DNA of 64,000 nt, from positions 310,001 to 374,000 of the forward strand of contig JAHDVF020000577.1 in the NCBI GenBank assembly GCA_022606425.2. The letters run 5' to 3'. The stretch comes from Lepidostoma basale. Taxonomy: Eukaryota; Arthropoda; Insecta; Trichoptera; Lepidostomatidae. The translations under genes were made by a program, and so were the position numbers. Within the stretch, counting starts at the first letter, position 1, and every line of letters starts with the position of its first letter. The notes under the pieces were generated by a model. The model was not told the origin of the DNA and searched no databases. It saw nothing but the letters and a program-made list of their open reading frames with translations. Of this stretch, positions 21,690 to 30,911 are shown piece after piece.

Positions 21690-21823
21690 TAACGTCTTGG
21701 AGAAGCGAAATATGTCATTCACATTAAATAGAATAAAATTCCTAGAAAACAGACGTTTTGATTCGTATTATTGATTTAATATAGATTTTACATCATTGTT
21801 AAAAAACAAAACAAAATTATATA
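21690..21823 (+). repeat. HP-1 half unit (mariner target)
   Basis: GAAGCGAAATATGTCATTCA, CCTAGAAAACAGACGTTTTG, TTTAATATAGATTTTACATC. The mariner inserted at the TA just beyond this unit. Confidence 0.6.
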
Positions 21824-23108
21824 TTAGGTCCTTACATATGAAATTGGCGTTTTGCCGTACTGGCAACTTTGATCTCAAATATCTTCTCTTTGGTTAGGAA
21901 TTCCAAATTCAAATTTATACAGCTATTTACTCAAGTATTTTTGTTTCGAAAATTATAATTCATTTGTTTTTTCCTCAATTGTTTTTTTTCTTTGCGTCAC
22001 TCAGTTTACAAAATGGAAAACTTGAAATATCGCGTTATTTACGAGTACGAGTTCCACCGTGGCACCAGTGCTGCAGAAACGGCTCGAAGGATTAATGATG
22101 TGTATGGCGACGGTGCCGCAAAAGAAAACACAGTGCGTTTTTGGTTCCAACGTTTTCGTTCTGGAAATTTCGACCTGCAGAACAAGCCCCGTGAACGGCC
22201 GGAGACCAAAGTTGATAATGAAGAATTGAAGGCTATTGTGGAAGCGGATCCATCGCAAACCACGTCCGAGTTAGCTGCAGGCTGCGGTGTTAGTGATAAA
22301 AGTGTTTTAATTCACTTGAAGCAAATTAGGAAGGTGAAAAAGCTTGAAAGGTGGGTACCTCACGAATTGAGTGAAGCAAATCAACAAACGCGCGTTGACT
22401 GCTGCGTTGCATTACTCAACCGGCACAATAATGAAGGGATTTTGAATCGAATCATTACCTGTGATGAAAAGTGGATCCTGTATGATAATCGGAAGCGCTC
22501 ATCGCAATGGCTGAACCCTGCCGAACCAGCCAAACCATGCCCCAAGCGAAAATTGACTCCAAAAAAGTTACTTGTGAGCGTTTGGTGGACTAGTGCTGGT
22601 GTCGTTCACTACAGCTTTCTTAAATCTGGCCAGACGATTACGGCAGATGTCTATTGTCAGCAACTGCAAACCATGATGGAAAAGCTAGCTGCTAAACAAC
22701 CGAGGCTGGTTAATCGCTCTAGGCCACTGCTGCTTCATGATAACGCTAGACCACACACTGCACAACAGACGGCTACCAAATTAGAAGAGCTTCAATTGGA
22801 ATGTCTAAGACATCCACCGTACTCTCCGGACCTTGCCCCAACAGATTACTATTTTTTTCGAAATTTGGATAACTTCTTGCAAGGGAAAAAATTCAACTCC
22901 GATGGGGCAGTCCAAACCGACTTCAAAGATTTTATTGATTCCCGTCCGAATGGTTTTTTAGTAAAGGGATCGATGAACTACCTATGAGATGGCAAAAGTG
23001 CATAGATAGCAATGGTACATACTTTGATTAAATAAATATATTATATTAAAAAAAATCAACTTTATGTTCCTCCCATACAAAACGCCAATTTCATATGTAA
23101 GGACCTAA
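21824..23108 (+). mobile_element. complete mariner (DD34D), 1285 bp
   Basis: The TIRs begin TTAGGTCCTTACATATGAAA and are about 31 bp and perfectly inverted (21824-21854, 23078-23108). A TA duplication lies at 21822-21823 and 23109-23110. The single ORF and both ends are present, so the copy is structurally whole; only the frameshift in its transposase argues against activity. The protein places it near the cecropia-type mariners, in the group that gave rise to the transposase half of SETMAR (family knowledge). It is very similar in character to mariners spread through Lepidoptera, which is recall rather than a search. Confidence 0.97.
22013..22987 (+). CDS. mariner transposase, frameshifted near the C-terminus
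   Basis: 324 codons from ATG 22013 (MENLKYRVIYEYEF). The seven in-frame codons upstream have no ATG. Residues 1-60 and about 65-110 form the two helix-turn-helix modules that bind the TIR. The WVPHEL linker is at 114-119. The catalytic triad is D151 (TCDEKW), D243 (LLHDNARPH) and D278 (SPDLAPTDY), the last two separated by 34 residues, hence DD34D. It cuts and reinserts the element at TA. The GRP-type motif before helix-turn-helix 2 reads ERP, with its glycine lost. After RPNGF a six-T run (22954-22959) lacks one base. Adding one restores a frame through MRWQKCIDSNGTYFD to the stop at 23029-23031, about 15 residues longer than this ORF. All catalytic residues precede the break. Confidence 0.95.
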   Translation: MENLKYRVIYEYEFHRGTSAAETARRINDVYGDGAAKENTVRFWFQRFRSGNFDLQNKPRERPETKVDNEELKAIVEADPSQTTSELAAGCGVSDKSVLIHLKQIRKVKKLERWVPHELSEANQQTRVDCCVALLNRHNNEGILNRIITCDEKWILYDNRKRSSQWLNPAEPAKPCPKRKLTPKKLLVSVWWTSAGVVHYSFLKSGQTITADVYCQQLQTMMEKLAAKQPRLVNRSRPLLLHDNARPHTAQQTATKLEELQLECLRHPPYSPDLAPTDYYFFRNLDNFLQGKKFNSDGAVQTDFKDFIDSRPNGFLVKGSMNYL

Positions 23109-23710
23109 TATTAATAATACAATGTGACCATTTTAATCAATTGCGTAATTTTTAACACACAAAAAGATATTGAAACATAATCTTGAAAAAAAAGGATGAA
23201 TGAATATAATTATGATATTATTAATCAAAATTATTAATATCCAAACATTATTTTTTTTTTATTTAAAAAAAAATCTCTAACTGGTTTAATATTTATTTTG
23301 TTCATAGATATTATAAAAAAATATTTGACGTCTGCTTGAAACTCTATCCATGGAAAGAGTTCATCCTGTTTGGTGGCATAACGATTGTGTATCGCAGATA
23401 TCATTTCACCCCTTAAAAAGGGTGTAATAAGTCAAAACGAGGGGATCTCTTATTGAATTTTTTCAATTTTTTTTTATCTACCACCCTTCTATAATTTCAT
23501 TTGTATCGCATATAAAAAATCAGTTACATTTGTTGCATGCAAGTTCATTTACCCCATCAAGGAAATATATTGATTTAGATTAACCGAATGTGCCGTATAC
23601 GTACACGCAACCCTGTGATTTCAAATTTAATATCATTCGAAAAAACATGAATGAAATAAAAATACACCGTGAATACATTTCACACAAACGTGCTGGAAGA
23701 GTATTTATAA

Positions 23711-23795
23711 GAATCTACTCGGTGGTTGAAGGGCTGAACTATTGACTCATGATTCGTGTTATTTGTGTTCAATCCTAGATATTCCGTTGTCCTTT
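23711..23795 (+). mobile_element. possible tRNA-derived SINE head
   Basis: CGGTGGTTGAAGGGCTGAAC looks like an A box region, and GTGTTCAATCCTAG, 50 bp downstream, like a B box. One copy only in this window, and no end was found. Confidence 0.35.
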
Positions 23796-24249
23796 TCACG
23801 ATTAAAAGCGTCAAAAAAAGTGTGCAATAATTAAATACAGTCGTTTAAAATGTATTGATTTTTGAACGATAAACACTTCTTATATTATGTTATATGGGAC
23901 AAAAAAGATGTCTCTACGTCTGGTGTCACCAAGAGATGGCGCTAGGATCGGTTTAAATAACGGCTGCCAATCGTCAGTAGATCGTCATATAAAATTTAAA
24001 TCATTAATGGAATTAATTGTTTTGGAGAAATACGTTGTTATATATATATTTCGTTGAATGGCGTTCATGAATTTATATCGAACTACAATCGTATTTGTTT
24101 AATTCATATATTCCATATGCATAGACTCGAATATAGCAATAGCGAAGCGTTGTCCGATCCGCGGGTTAAAAATATTTTTAACCCTTCATTTCATGGTGTA
24201 GCAAGTTTGTAACAAACCGAAATATCTATTAATATATCTAAAGAATTCA

Positions 24250-24293
24250 TTGTATTCCTTAATATACATTCCCATATATATTAAGGAATACAA
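24250..24293. repeat. short perfect hairpin
   Basis: 17-bp perfect arms (TTGTATTCCTTAATATA) around a 10-base loop. Too short for a transposon; function unknown. Confidence 0.6.
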
Positions 24294-24420
24294 GCCATCG
24301 CCAGGGAAGCTTTAATAAAATTTAAAAAAATAACAATTTAACATTGAAATTTGGTTTTCGGTTTATCTGTTGTGCGGTGCCGATTACTGCAATTTTTTTT
24401 AAAAACGAACATTAAAGATT

Positions 24421-24578
24421 TAAATCAATGATATTAGTATTTATTTTACAATCTCCAATATAAGCAGAAAATAGTTCATTATTATGAAGAATAAATCTGG
24501 TGGTGTCCAGGCTCGAACCCAAGTCCCCTGGATCAGGAGTCAAGCGTTCTATCCCTTAGATCATCAGACTATTTTAAT
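24421..24578 (-). mobile_element. SINE2 (tRNA-derived) copy
   Basis: Minus strand: GATGATCTAAGGGATAGAAC (A box region) and GGGTTCGAGCCTGGAC (intact B box). ATGAACTATTTTCTGC and ATATCATTGATTTAAA form the 3' half. Confidence 0.8.
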
Positions 24579-24607
24579 AGACACATTTTCAAATTGGCCA
24601 AATCTTT

Positions 24608-24793
24608 GTAAAGGTTATAGCTATCATATTGATTCTCGTGACTTGTGACAGGTAGATAATCTATTATCATTTTATTGACACGTGAATTCTACACCAGACC
24701 AAAGACAGTGTGACAATCACACAGCCATCGCCAGGAATCGAACCCTGGAGCTTCGGGGTGGCAGACAAAGCCACTCGGGCACGAAGATCATCG
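24608..24793 (-). mobile_element. SINE1 copy
   Basis: Minus strand: GATCTTCGTGCCCGAGTGG, GGGTTCGATTCCTGG (intact B box), then GTGTGATTGTCACACTGTC. The 3' end stops after GAGAATCAATATGATAGC. Confidence 0.8.
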
Positions 24794-24999
24794 TAATATA
24801 AAATCGACGTTTGTAATAATAAAATAATTTAAGAAACAATATAAAATTAAGCTATCCAGTATATTTAAAACAAGCACTTTGTATCGATAAAGATGTATAA
24901 ATGAAATGTAATAGAAAACTGTAGTTTTCGTTAAAATTAAAAAATATATTAAATAAAACGTTTTTAACTACTTACTTAGTCATATCCACCAGGTTATAC

Positions 25000-25520
25000 T
25001 TGCCTGCAACATAAAATCTAAAATATTCGAATCCAACAACATCGACCTAAGCCTCCGAAAACAACTTATAAAAACATTGGTGTGGAGTGTTTTACTGTAA
25101 GGCTGCGAGACTTGGTGCCTGGGCGAAAGAGAACGCAAAAGGCTGGAGGCTTTTGAGATGTGGACCTACCGACGAATTGCTCATATTTCGTGGAGGGACC
25201 ACGTTACAAATGATCAGGTTCTCAGCAAAGTTGAAGACAATAGGCACATGTTGAACACCATAGCGGAGAGGCGCGCGAGATGGGTTGGGCGTGTGTTGCG
25301 ACACGAATGTTTCCTGTATAATGTATTGGAGATAATGGTTGAGGGATCGATTGGCAGAGGACGACCTCGCCAGGAATACCTAGACCAGATTTGCTGAGAT
25401 ATGGGCTGCACCTCTTATGCGGATTTGAAAAGAGTTACCGAGGACCGAGAGGAGTGGAGGAGGAGATGCGTCGCCTTGCTGCAGACCAATCATTAGATTG
25501 AGACTGGAGAAGAAGAACAT
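25000..25520 (+). mobile_element. LINE-D, C-terminal end
   Basis: Reads TLVWSVLL then a stop, GCETWCLGERERKRLEAFEM, RIAHISWRDHVTNDQVLSKV, RRARWVGRVLRHECFLYNVL and IGRGRPRQEYLDQIC then a stop. It ends GAGAAGAAGAAC. It matches 50605-50875. Two in-frame stops make it a relic. The fold is the usual post-RT segment of RTE-like LINEs. Confidence 0.85.
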
Positions 25521-25522
25521 AT

Positions 25523-25640
25523 AAACACTTTTGTCTTTTTTATTTCGACAGCAATCGGGTTCGCCAGCTAGCTGGTTTCGATTGACTGGTCGCAATGCCA
25601 GCTAGCCAGGCGAAACCGGTTGCTGTCGAATTATCATTTA
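25523..25640. repeat. HP-2 hairpin
   Basis: TTTATTTCGACAGCAATCGG mirrors CGAAACCGGTTGCTGTCGAA. The inner arms CCAGCTAGCTGG / CCAGCTAGCCAGG are themselves palindromic. It sits directly after the LINE-D tail. Confidence 0.7.
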
Positions 25641-26082
25641 ACATCAATCAAGAGATTAGGTTACGTTAAAATAAAAACAATCATGAATTGAAGGGTTAAT
25701 TCGATAAATGGATCTGATACAGTAAATTATGAGAGCAATTTCGAGGTGGGTGATATTTGATCACTTATAACACATATGACAGGTTTGTGTGTATGACACT
25801 TGGTTCCCACAACAATGATAACAGTTGGTACTGGAAGTCGTGATTGACGGACGGCCATGGCGCTGTACAGCTGAGGGCATACGGGCCCGCCGGGAGTCGA
25901 GTGTCAATCTTCATATTCCGCAATTATTGTGAGTTCGTTTGGGAATATGCAAACAATATTTTGACGCATTTCAACCAATTACGTAATTTCAAGCGAAGGT
26001 TTAATGAACACGTGTTTTCCTTGTTGTATTATCGATTTATAAACAAATAACGGTAGTGCACAATGGTGTTTTATAACAAACC
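25641..26082. other. no gene recognised
   Basis: A 68-codon ORF at 25844-26050 has no family signal. 25740-25930 is GC-richer and unique. Confidence 0.4.
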
Positions 26083-26147
26083 CTTATGCATAGAAGCGAA
26101 GCATGGAACGGGCAAAACAAGAATGATAGTATAAAAAATGCAGTAGA
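26083..26147 (+). mobile_element. LINE-A scrap joined to repeat L
   Basis: CCTTATGCATAGAAGCGAAG and GCAGTAGAAATAAGA match the LMYGSEAWN to AVEMR codons. Directly abuts repeat L. Confidence 0.65.
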
Positions 26148-26270
26148 AATAAGATTCCTCCTTTTACTCCTTTCTCCTTAAATACTTTGTCTACATTTAA
26201 TCTCCCAAGCTCCCATTCCCAATCAAGTGCAAATTAATAATTTATTAATTTCTATAGAAATTATGTCTTT
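26148..26270 (+). repeat. repeat L, partial copy
   Basis: CTTTTACTCCTTTCTCCTTA and CTCCCAAGCTCCCATTCCCA are shared with 34024-34300. Function unknown. Confidence 0.7.
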
Positions 26271-26498
26271 TCAAATGGATGTTTTTTCTAAATGACTTTT
26301 TTATATATATTTTTTAAATATTATCATCATGTATAATTATTATTTAATATTATTTATTAGTTCTTACTGTTAAAAAATAATTTTTAGTACCTTCTCATAA
26401 TAAATATCACAGTTTAATTTTTAAAATTGAATTATTGTATCGAATTTTAAATGCGTTTTTTATTAGTTTTTCTTTGTTTACATTTTATTATATTTTTT

Positions 26499-26537
26499 AC
26501 ACCTGAAGATGGAGGTGTCCTCCGAAACATGTCGTGT
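26499..26537 (+). ncRNA. hammerhead ribozyme-like motif, intact core
   Basis: Best single motif in the window. Stem I is ACAC (26499-26502) with GTGT (26534-26537). The first core box CTGAAGA is at 26503-26509, followed by one extra T. Stem II is GGAGG/CCTCC (26511-26515, 26519-26523) with a TGT loop. GAAA is at 26524-26527. Stem III is the self-complementary ACATGT (26527-26532), and C26533 would be the cleavage residue of a GUC site. All invariant hammerhead residues are present. So short a stem III usually works only as a dimer; such forms are known from Penelope-like elements. It lies in AT-rich sequence without its inverted partner. Cleavage is inferred. Confidence 0.65.
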
Positions 26538-26596
26538 TTTTTAATATTTTTTATTAAATAGTGGATTAAACATAGTTTTTCAATTTCCTAAGTATA

Positions 26597-26957
26597 AGAA
26601 ATGAGATATCTTAGACGAATGTGTGGAAAACTGTATATGATTGATTGTCGATTGAAAATATAAGAAGTGACTGCGGTGCGAATGAAAGTGATATGATAAA
26701 AATAATGAAAGGATAATTAAGATGGTTTCGACTTATGGAAAGAATGAATGAAGAAATAATGTTAAAAAAGTATGTTTACAATATAAATGGAAAACAAAGA
26801 AATAGAGGAAGACCGAAGAAAAAATGACGCGAACAAATTAACCAAATATTGAACGTTGACTTAGTGAGGAGTAGACGTGCGTGCATGACACGATGAATGA
26901 ATGTTGAGAAATCGAAAAAAATATGTCAGGAAAGAAATGTGTGGCGGTCCCTCCTTA
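26597..26957 (+). mobile_element. LINE-A, 3' end
   Basis: Starts at the EMR-LRRMCGK codons (GAGATATCTTAGACGAATGT) and ends in GTGTGGCGGTCCCTCC. The GTTA tail has been lost and an HP-1 half unit follows at once. Confidence 0.8.
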
Positions 26958-27010
26958 CATTAAATAAAATTTGTAGAAAATAGACGTTTTCATTCGTATT
27001 AATTAAGAAT
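26958..27010 (+). repeat. HP-1 half unit
   Basis: TTACATTAAATAAAATTTGT then AAATAGACGTTTTCATTCGT. Confidence 0.55.
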
Positions 27011-27192
27011 AATTTATCAAAGAGTTTTTTTTAACAAGATCATAAATTTAACAATTTTTGTATGTTTTATTTGGCCTTTTAGGCGGTCATTGTATATAAA
27101 TATACGTAAAGTATTTATTATGTAGATATTGAATGTAATATTAAAAATAATGGCTTAAGACAGATAAATTTTATGAATCAAAACACATTGAG

Positions 27193-27301
27193 ATTATTTT
27201 TCTAGACGTGTTTGGAATGCTTACACCTTCATCATTGGGAGTTTATATCGTTCTCCCAATGATGAAGGTGTAAGCCTTCGAAACATGTCGAGAAAATAAT
27301 A
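27193..27301. repeat. HP-5 hairpin, hammerhead-like
   Basis: Strong arms: GCTTACACCTTCATCATTGG and CCAATGATGAAGGTGTAAGC. Right arm (plus): stem I TTCTC pairs with GAGAA after the motif, CCAATGA (two changes from CTGATGA), T, GAAGG-loop-CCTTC, GAAA, ACATGT, C. Spacing fits a hammerhead exactly, but two invariant bases are changed in both arms. Confidence 0.7.
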
Positions 27302-28322
27302 ATTAAATAAAACGATGTTTTTTAACTAACGAAAAATAAACTTAAAAGTGGAAAAAATAGGTTTTAATTCATAAAAAATCGTCATTATGGAATTCCACAG
27401 TGTTAGGGCCTTAAGTTTATCTAAAATTAAGACAGATAGTATAAATGATTTGATATTATCACAGCATTAAAATTACTACAATAAAAAAAACACTTTTCAA
27501 TCACTTATTCAAGTAATCGACGAACCATTGAATTGCAAAATAACTAAATGCACAAGTTCTCAAGTTCTGTGAGAATATTTTTGATTGATTCAATAGACGA
27601 GACAGGTTTACCAAGGCAGCCCGGACACGGAATAAGTATGAAAGAAAACATTTCACGGGCATCAGTTTTGTATTAAACACAAAACGATCGATCGAGAATA
27701 AAAACAGAAATATCTCATCAGCGCTTCATAATGGAAAAATCTTATTACCCTTTCTTTGTGGCATGATTTTTTTTACTAACCTCTCTGCGTGAAATCGTCC
27801 GGAATCCGACTCACCTATTAGGCAACAAAGGAATATAATTTCCTAGCATTTCACACTTTTTGAACCTGAATGTGTTGCTTCTTCGGGCCCTCGAATGGCT
27901 AGAATTTTGAACCTTTTAATTAATTACGTGCAACAGAAGTGTTGGTCGCTGTGCCCCTAAAATAATGTATCGGCTATTGTATGTGGCACTGTGTTAATTT
28001 TCATATCCGTTCTGTACAGCAAGGGTGAATATTTATCCATTATTTAATAAGGTTGCTGTCAGATATGTTGATTGACTCCAAACAGTTGTTTGAATCAATT
28101 ACGGTGACGATTTGAATTTGAGTATTGACAATCAATTTCTTCAAATTAGTGTAAATGTAATCTTTATACAAATGAATGCCATTGTTTCACAATATGGATC
28201 TTAGACAGAATAATATTTACTTAAACTAACAAAGTTGCAATCGATTTGATAATTAGAAAAAAACAACTTTTAGAAACAAGTGAAAACCAAATAAATTATT
28301 AATATAAATTAATTCGTAGACG
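27302..28322. other. no gene recognised
   Basis: 27302-27450 carries the AAATAAAACGATGTTTTTTA and GGAATTCCACAGTGTTAGGG blocks that flank other hairpin units. 27540-28320 is unique, with no coding evidence. Confidence 0.4.
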
Positions 28323-28432
28323 AAGAAGCATCAGTAGGCCGAGACTGCGATGGCTGGATGATGCCGTGGCAGACTTTCGGGTCCTGGAGCAGCAAGACTG
28401 GGAGGTGGCGGAGAAGAAGAAGAAGAAGAATT
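28323..28432 (+). mobile_element. LINE-G, 3' end
   Basis: RRSISRPRLRWLDDAVADFR then VLEQQDWEVAEKKKKKN, with a five-fold GAA tail. 5'-truncated to about 110 bp. Confidence 0.75.
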
Positions 28433-28439
28433 CGCTGAC

Positions 28440-28830
28440 TTTTTATAACTTTTATAAAATTTAATGAGAGTGACATATTTCGCCATACTTATACATCATC
28501 TAAGTGCATTTGCAGATGGTTGAACATGTCATTAAGAAGTCAAATATATCATTTTCATTAAATATCATAAAACTTCTGTAAAATAGAAGAATTTGTTCAT
28601 ATAGGTTTTTACATTGTTCTTTTTTGATATAAGATATTGATTTTTTCTAATAATCAAATCAATCACAAATTTGTAAAGCATAATTTAATTGCCTTTTCGT
28701 GTGGCATTATCAAATACCTTAGCAAATATAATAAATAATAACTTTAAATATAAACTTCTATAAAACAGACGTTTTCATTCATATTAATTAATTAATTTGG
28801 AATTCTACATCATTGTTCGAGAAATAATAA
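28440..28830. repeat. HP-1 cluster (degraded)
   Basis: Pieces of three HP-1 arms: GTGACATATTTCGCC at 28469, TCATTTTCATTAAATATCAT at 28550 and TATAAAACAGACGTTTTCAT at 28758, with TTGGAATTCTACATCATTGT at 28797. Confidence 0.5.
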
Positions 28831-28899
28831 ACAGTAAAAATGAAACAATATTTATAATCGAATGATTTAACATAAATCGAATTATGGAAGTTACTAGAT

Positions 28900-29010
28900 C
28901 TCGGAAGTAAACAGGTCGCTGTCGAAGAAAAGACAAAATTAGAAGTAGTTATTAAAAAACATCATTTCATTTAATTATTATTTAGAATGAAATTATATGA
29001 TATGTAGTGA
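28900..29010 (+). repeat. HP-2 half unit beginning at the predicted cleavage point
   Basis: Starts AACAGGTCGCTGTCGAAGAA, that is, within a few bases of the GTC of the family, and runs through AAACATCATTTCATTTAATT. Confidence 0.55.
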
Positions 29011-30048
29011 ACAGTCAATCATTAAATTATATTTTATATATTTTTTTTCTCAAAACGATTGCATATGTTGGATATCAAAACTTATATAGTAGTATAGTTA
29101 AAGTATTTGTTGATTGCAAATTGCAAACTTCGTTTCCGATAGTTGATAAATGCTCTAGCCATTTTCATACATCCGTTGTAACAATACGCGAACGTCACTG
29201 TGGCTATTTATCACGGAAAACGTGTGGTCTTGGGAGCGCATATTAAACATCCTATTAAAGTGCGTTAAACGTTGTCCATTCTCGCCGCTTAACATCTGCG
29301 GTTTCACGCTCCTGCTGTGAGAAATAATGTAAAGATAGCGAAGTATTGTAGATGATTAATTACAAACAGGGCGAAATGCAGTCATTGGATGCAACAGGCG
29401 TTAAATAATTCACACATTTCCTTAGCAATATGCTTATTAGTATGAGTTATTTTCTTTAACTTGGTTACTTAAACATTTATGCTAGCACCATAACTGAATC
29501 ATTATAATTTTAACATAGAAAAATTGGACCGTTCTATCTTCTGTTTTAAATACACGACAGTTACTACGATATAAAGGCAGAAACACAGGAAATTTAAATT
29601 TCAATTTTTTTTTTTTAAATCATTAACATTATACCGCTGAAGAAATTCTTCGACAGCAACATTCTCCAAAGTCTGAAACGCAGAATGTATGACCAATATG
29701 TACTTCAAGTACAAACAAATAGAGCAGAAACACTAACCTTTACCAAGTCGACCATTAGGAGACTCCTTGTAGTATTACGGAATAGAAATTTTGAAAAAAA
29801 CTAAAGAGTGCAATTAATACAATCAAGAATGATTAGAAAATAGAAAAGAAGTCAATGTCTCACTATTGGAGAAATGTCCCTACACATTATTTGAAATGGA
29901 GTTTTACTTGTGAGTTTTACTAATGAATTCATATAAAAAAAATATGGTTCCTATACCACTGTATTGCATCTCGACACTGCCACACCTATTTTTGCCTTTG
30001 AAATTAATAATACATACATATAAGACGCTAAAATTACCCATAATAATC
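29011..30048. other. no gene recognised
   Basis: 29100-29400 is less AT-rich, unique, with a 79-codon ORF (29007-29246) without motif. The rest is unassigned. Confidence 0.4.
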
Positions 30049-30220
30049 GGGTGGTGGTCTAGGGGATAGAACGCTTGGCTCATGATCCAGGGGACATGGA
30101 TTCAAGCCTGGACACGACCAGATTTCTTCTTTATAATAATGAGCTATTTTCTGCTCACATTGAAGATTGTAAAATTAATTATAATATCATTGATTAAAAT
30201 CCTTGGTATTAGTATTTTTT
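30049..30220 (+). mobile_element. SINE2 (tRNA-derived), best copy
   Basis: The head GGTGGTCTAGGGGATAGAAC, an anticodon-like CTCATGA loop and GGATTCAAGCCTGGAC (B box) mimic a tRNA. CAGATTTCTTCTTTATAATA links it to the 3' half GAGCTATTTTCTGCTCACAT. Four copies occur in the window (also 18186, 24421, 33176). A working tRNA is excluded by the fused tail and mismatches. Confidence 0.8.
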
Positions 30221-30899
30221 ATTAATAAAAAAAAAATCGACCAATAATCTATTTTTTTATAATATTCATTATTACGGTTCTTATACATAATGTTTGTAAA
30301 TATTTAATGTATAATTAAGCAATAAAGTATTCATAATTAAAATCATGTCTAATATTACGTGTTTTAGTAAGTTAATTGAATAACATTCAATTAAATTAAT
30401 ATTTAGAAATCCGATTGAGTTATAAACGCATACAGTTATAAAAGACAAGAGAATTAGTATTCACAAAAAACCAGAGTGAAATACTTCTTCGGCTATTGTC
30501 CATTAATTTCATTCTGACCTTGACTATAAAAAGCTCACAAAAGTGTTAAAATCGGAAACAAGCTATCCCCATGGGGAATTTCCTGTAGACGTTTGATAGG
30601 GGTAGTTTCTGGTCCTCCCTCACTGCTGGGGGTTGATTGAAAACTATTCGCAACTCTTCTTTACTTTCGTGACTTTTGACTTTGCCGAAGCCTAAAGATA
30701 AAAAATCAATCCCTTCGACTTTTGACAGCGGGATTGAAAAAAGAAAATGATAAATAATGAAATGGTTTCCGACCATATGGCGATTGTTTTCAATATATTT
30801 TTTGTGAGTATTTCTTTATTTTACAAATGTGAATAATGAAAATATTTAATATAGTTTATTTTATGACATACGTTGAATATATAAAAATGTATTAAACAA
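30221..30899. other. AT-rich, no gene
   Basis: Unassigned. 30560-30720 is slightly GC-richer. The minus ORF 30546-30776 has no motif. Confidence 0.4.
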
Positions 30900-30911
30900 G
30901 TATGAACCGGT

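Larger units (their letters stand above)
23111..24420. other. no gene recognised
   Basis: AT-rich to 23330, then unique mixed sequence. It contains a possible tRNA-like head (23711-23795) and a short hairpin (24250-24293), listed separately. Confidence 0.4.

Noticed and set aside
22001..22263. Minus-strand ORFs of 74-85 codons
   Set aside because: Antisense to the mariner transposase N-terminus.
24250..24293. Transcription terminator or miRNA precursor
   Set aside because: Eukaryotic context makes an intrinsic terminator meaningless, and 17-bp arms are too short for a miRNA precursor.
30049..30130. Functional tRNA gene
   Set aside because: A and B boxes are present, but the cloverleaf is mismatched and fused to a SINE body present in four copies.
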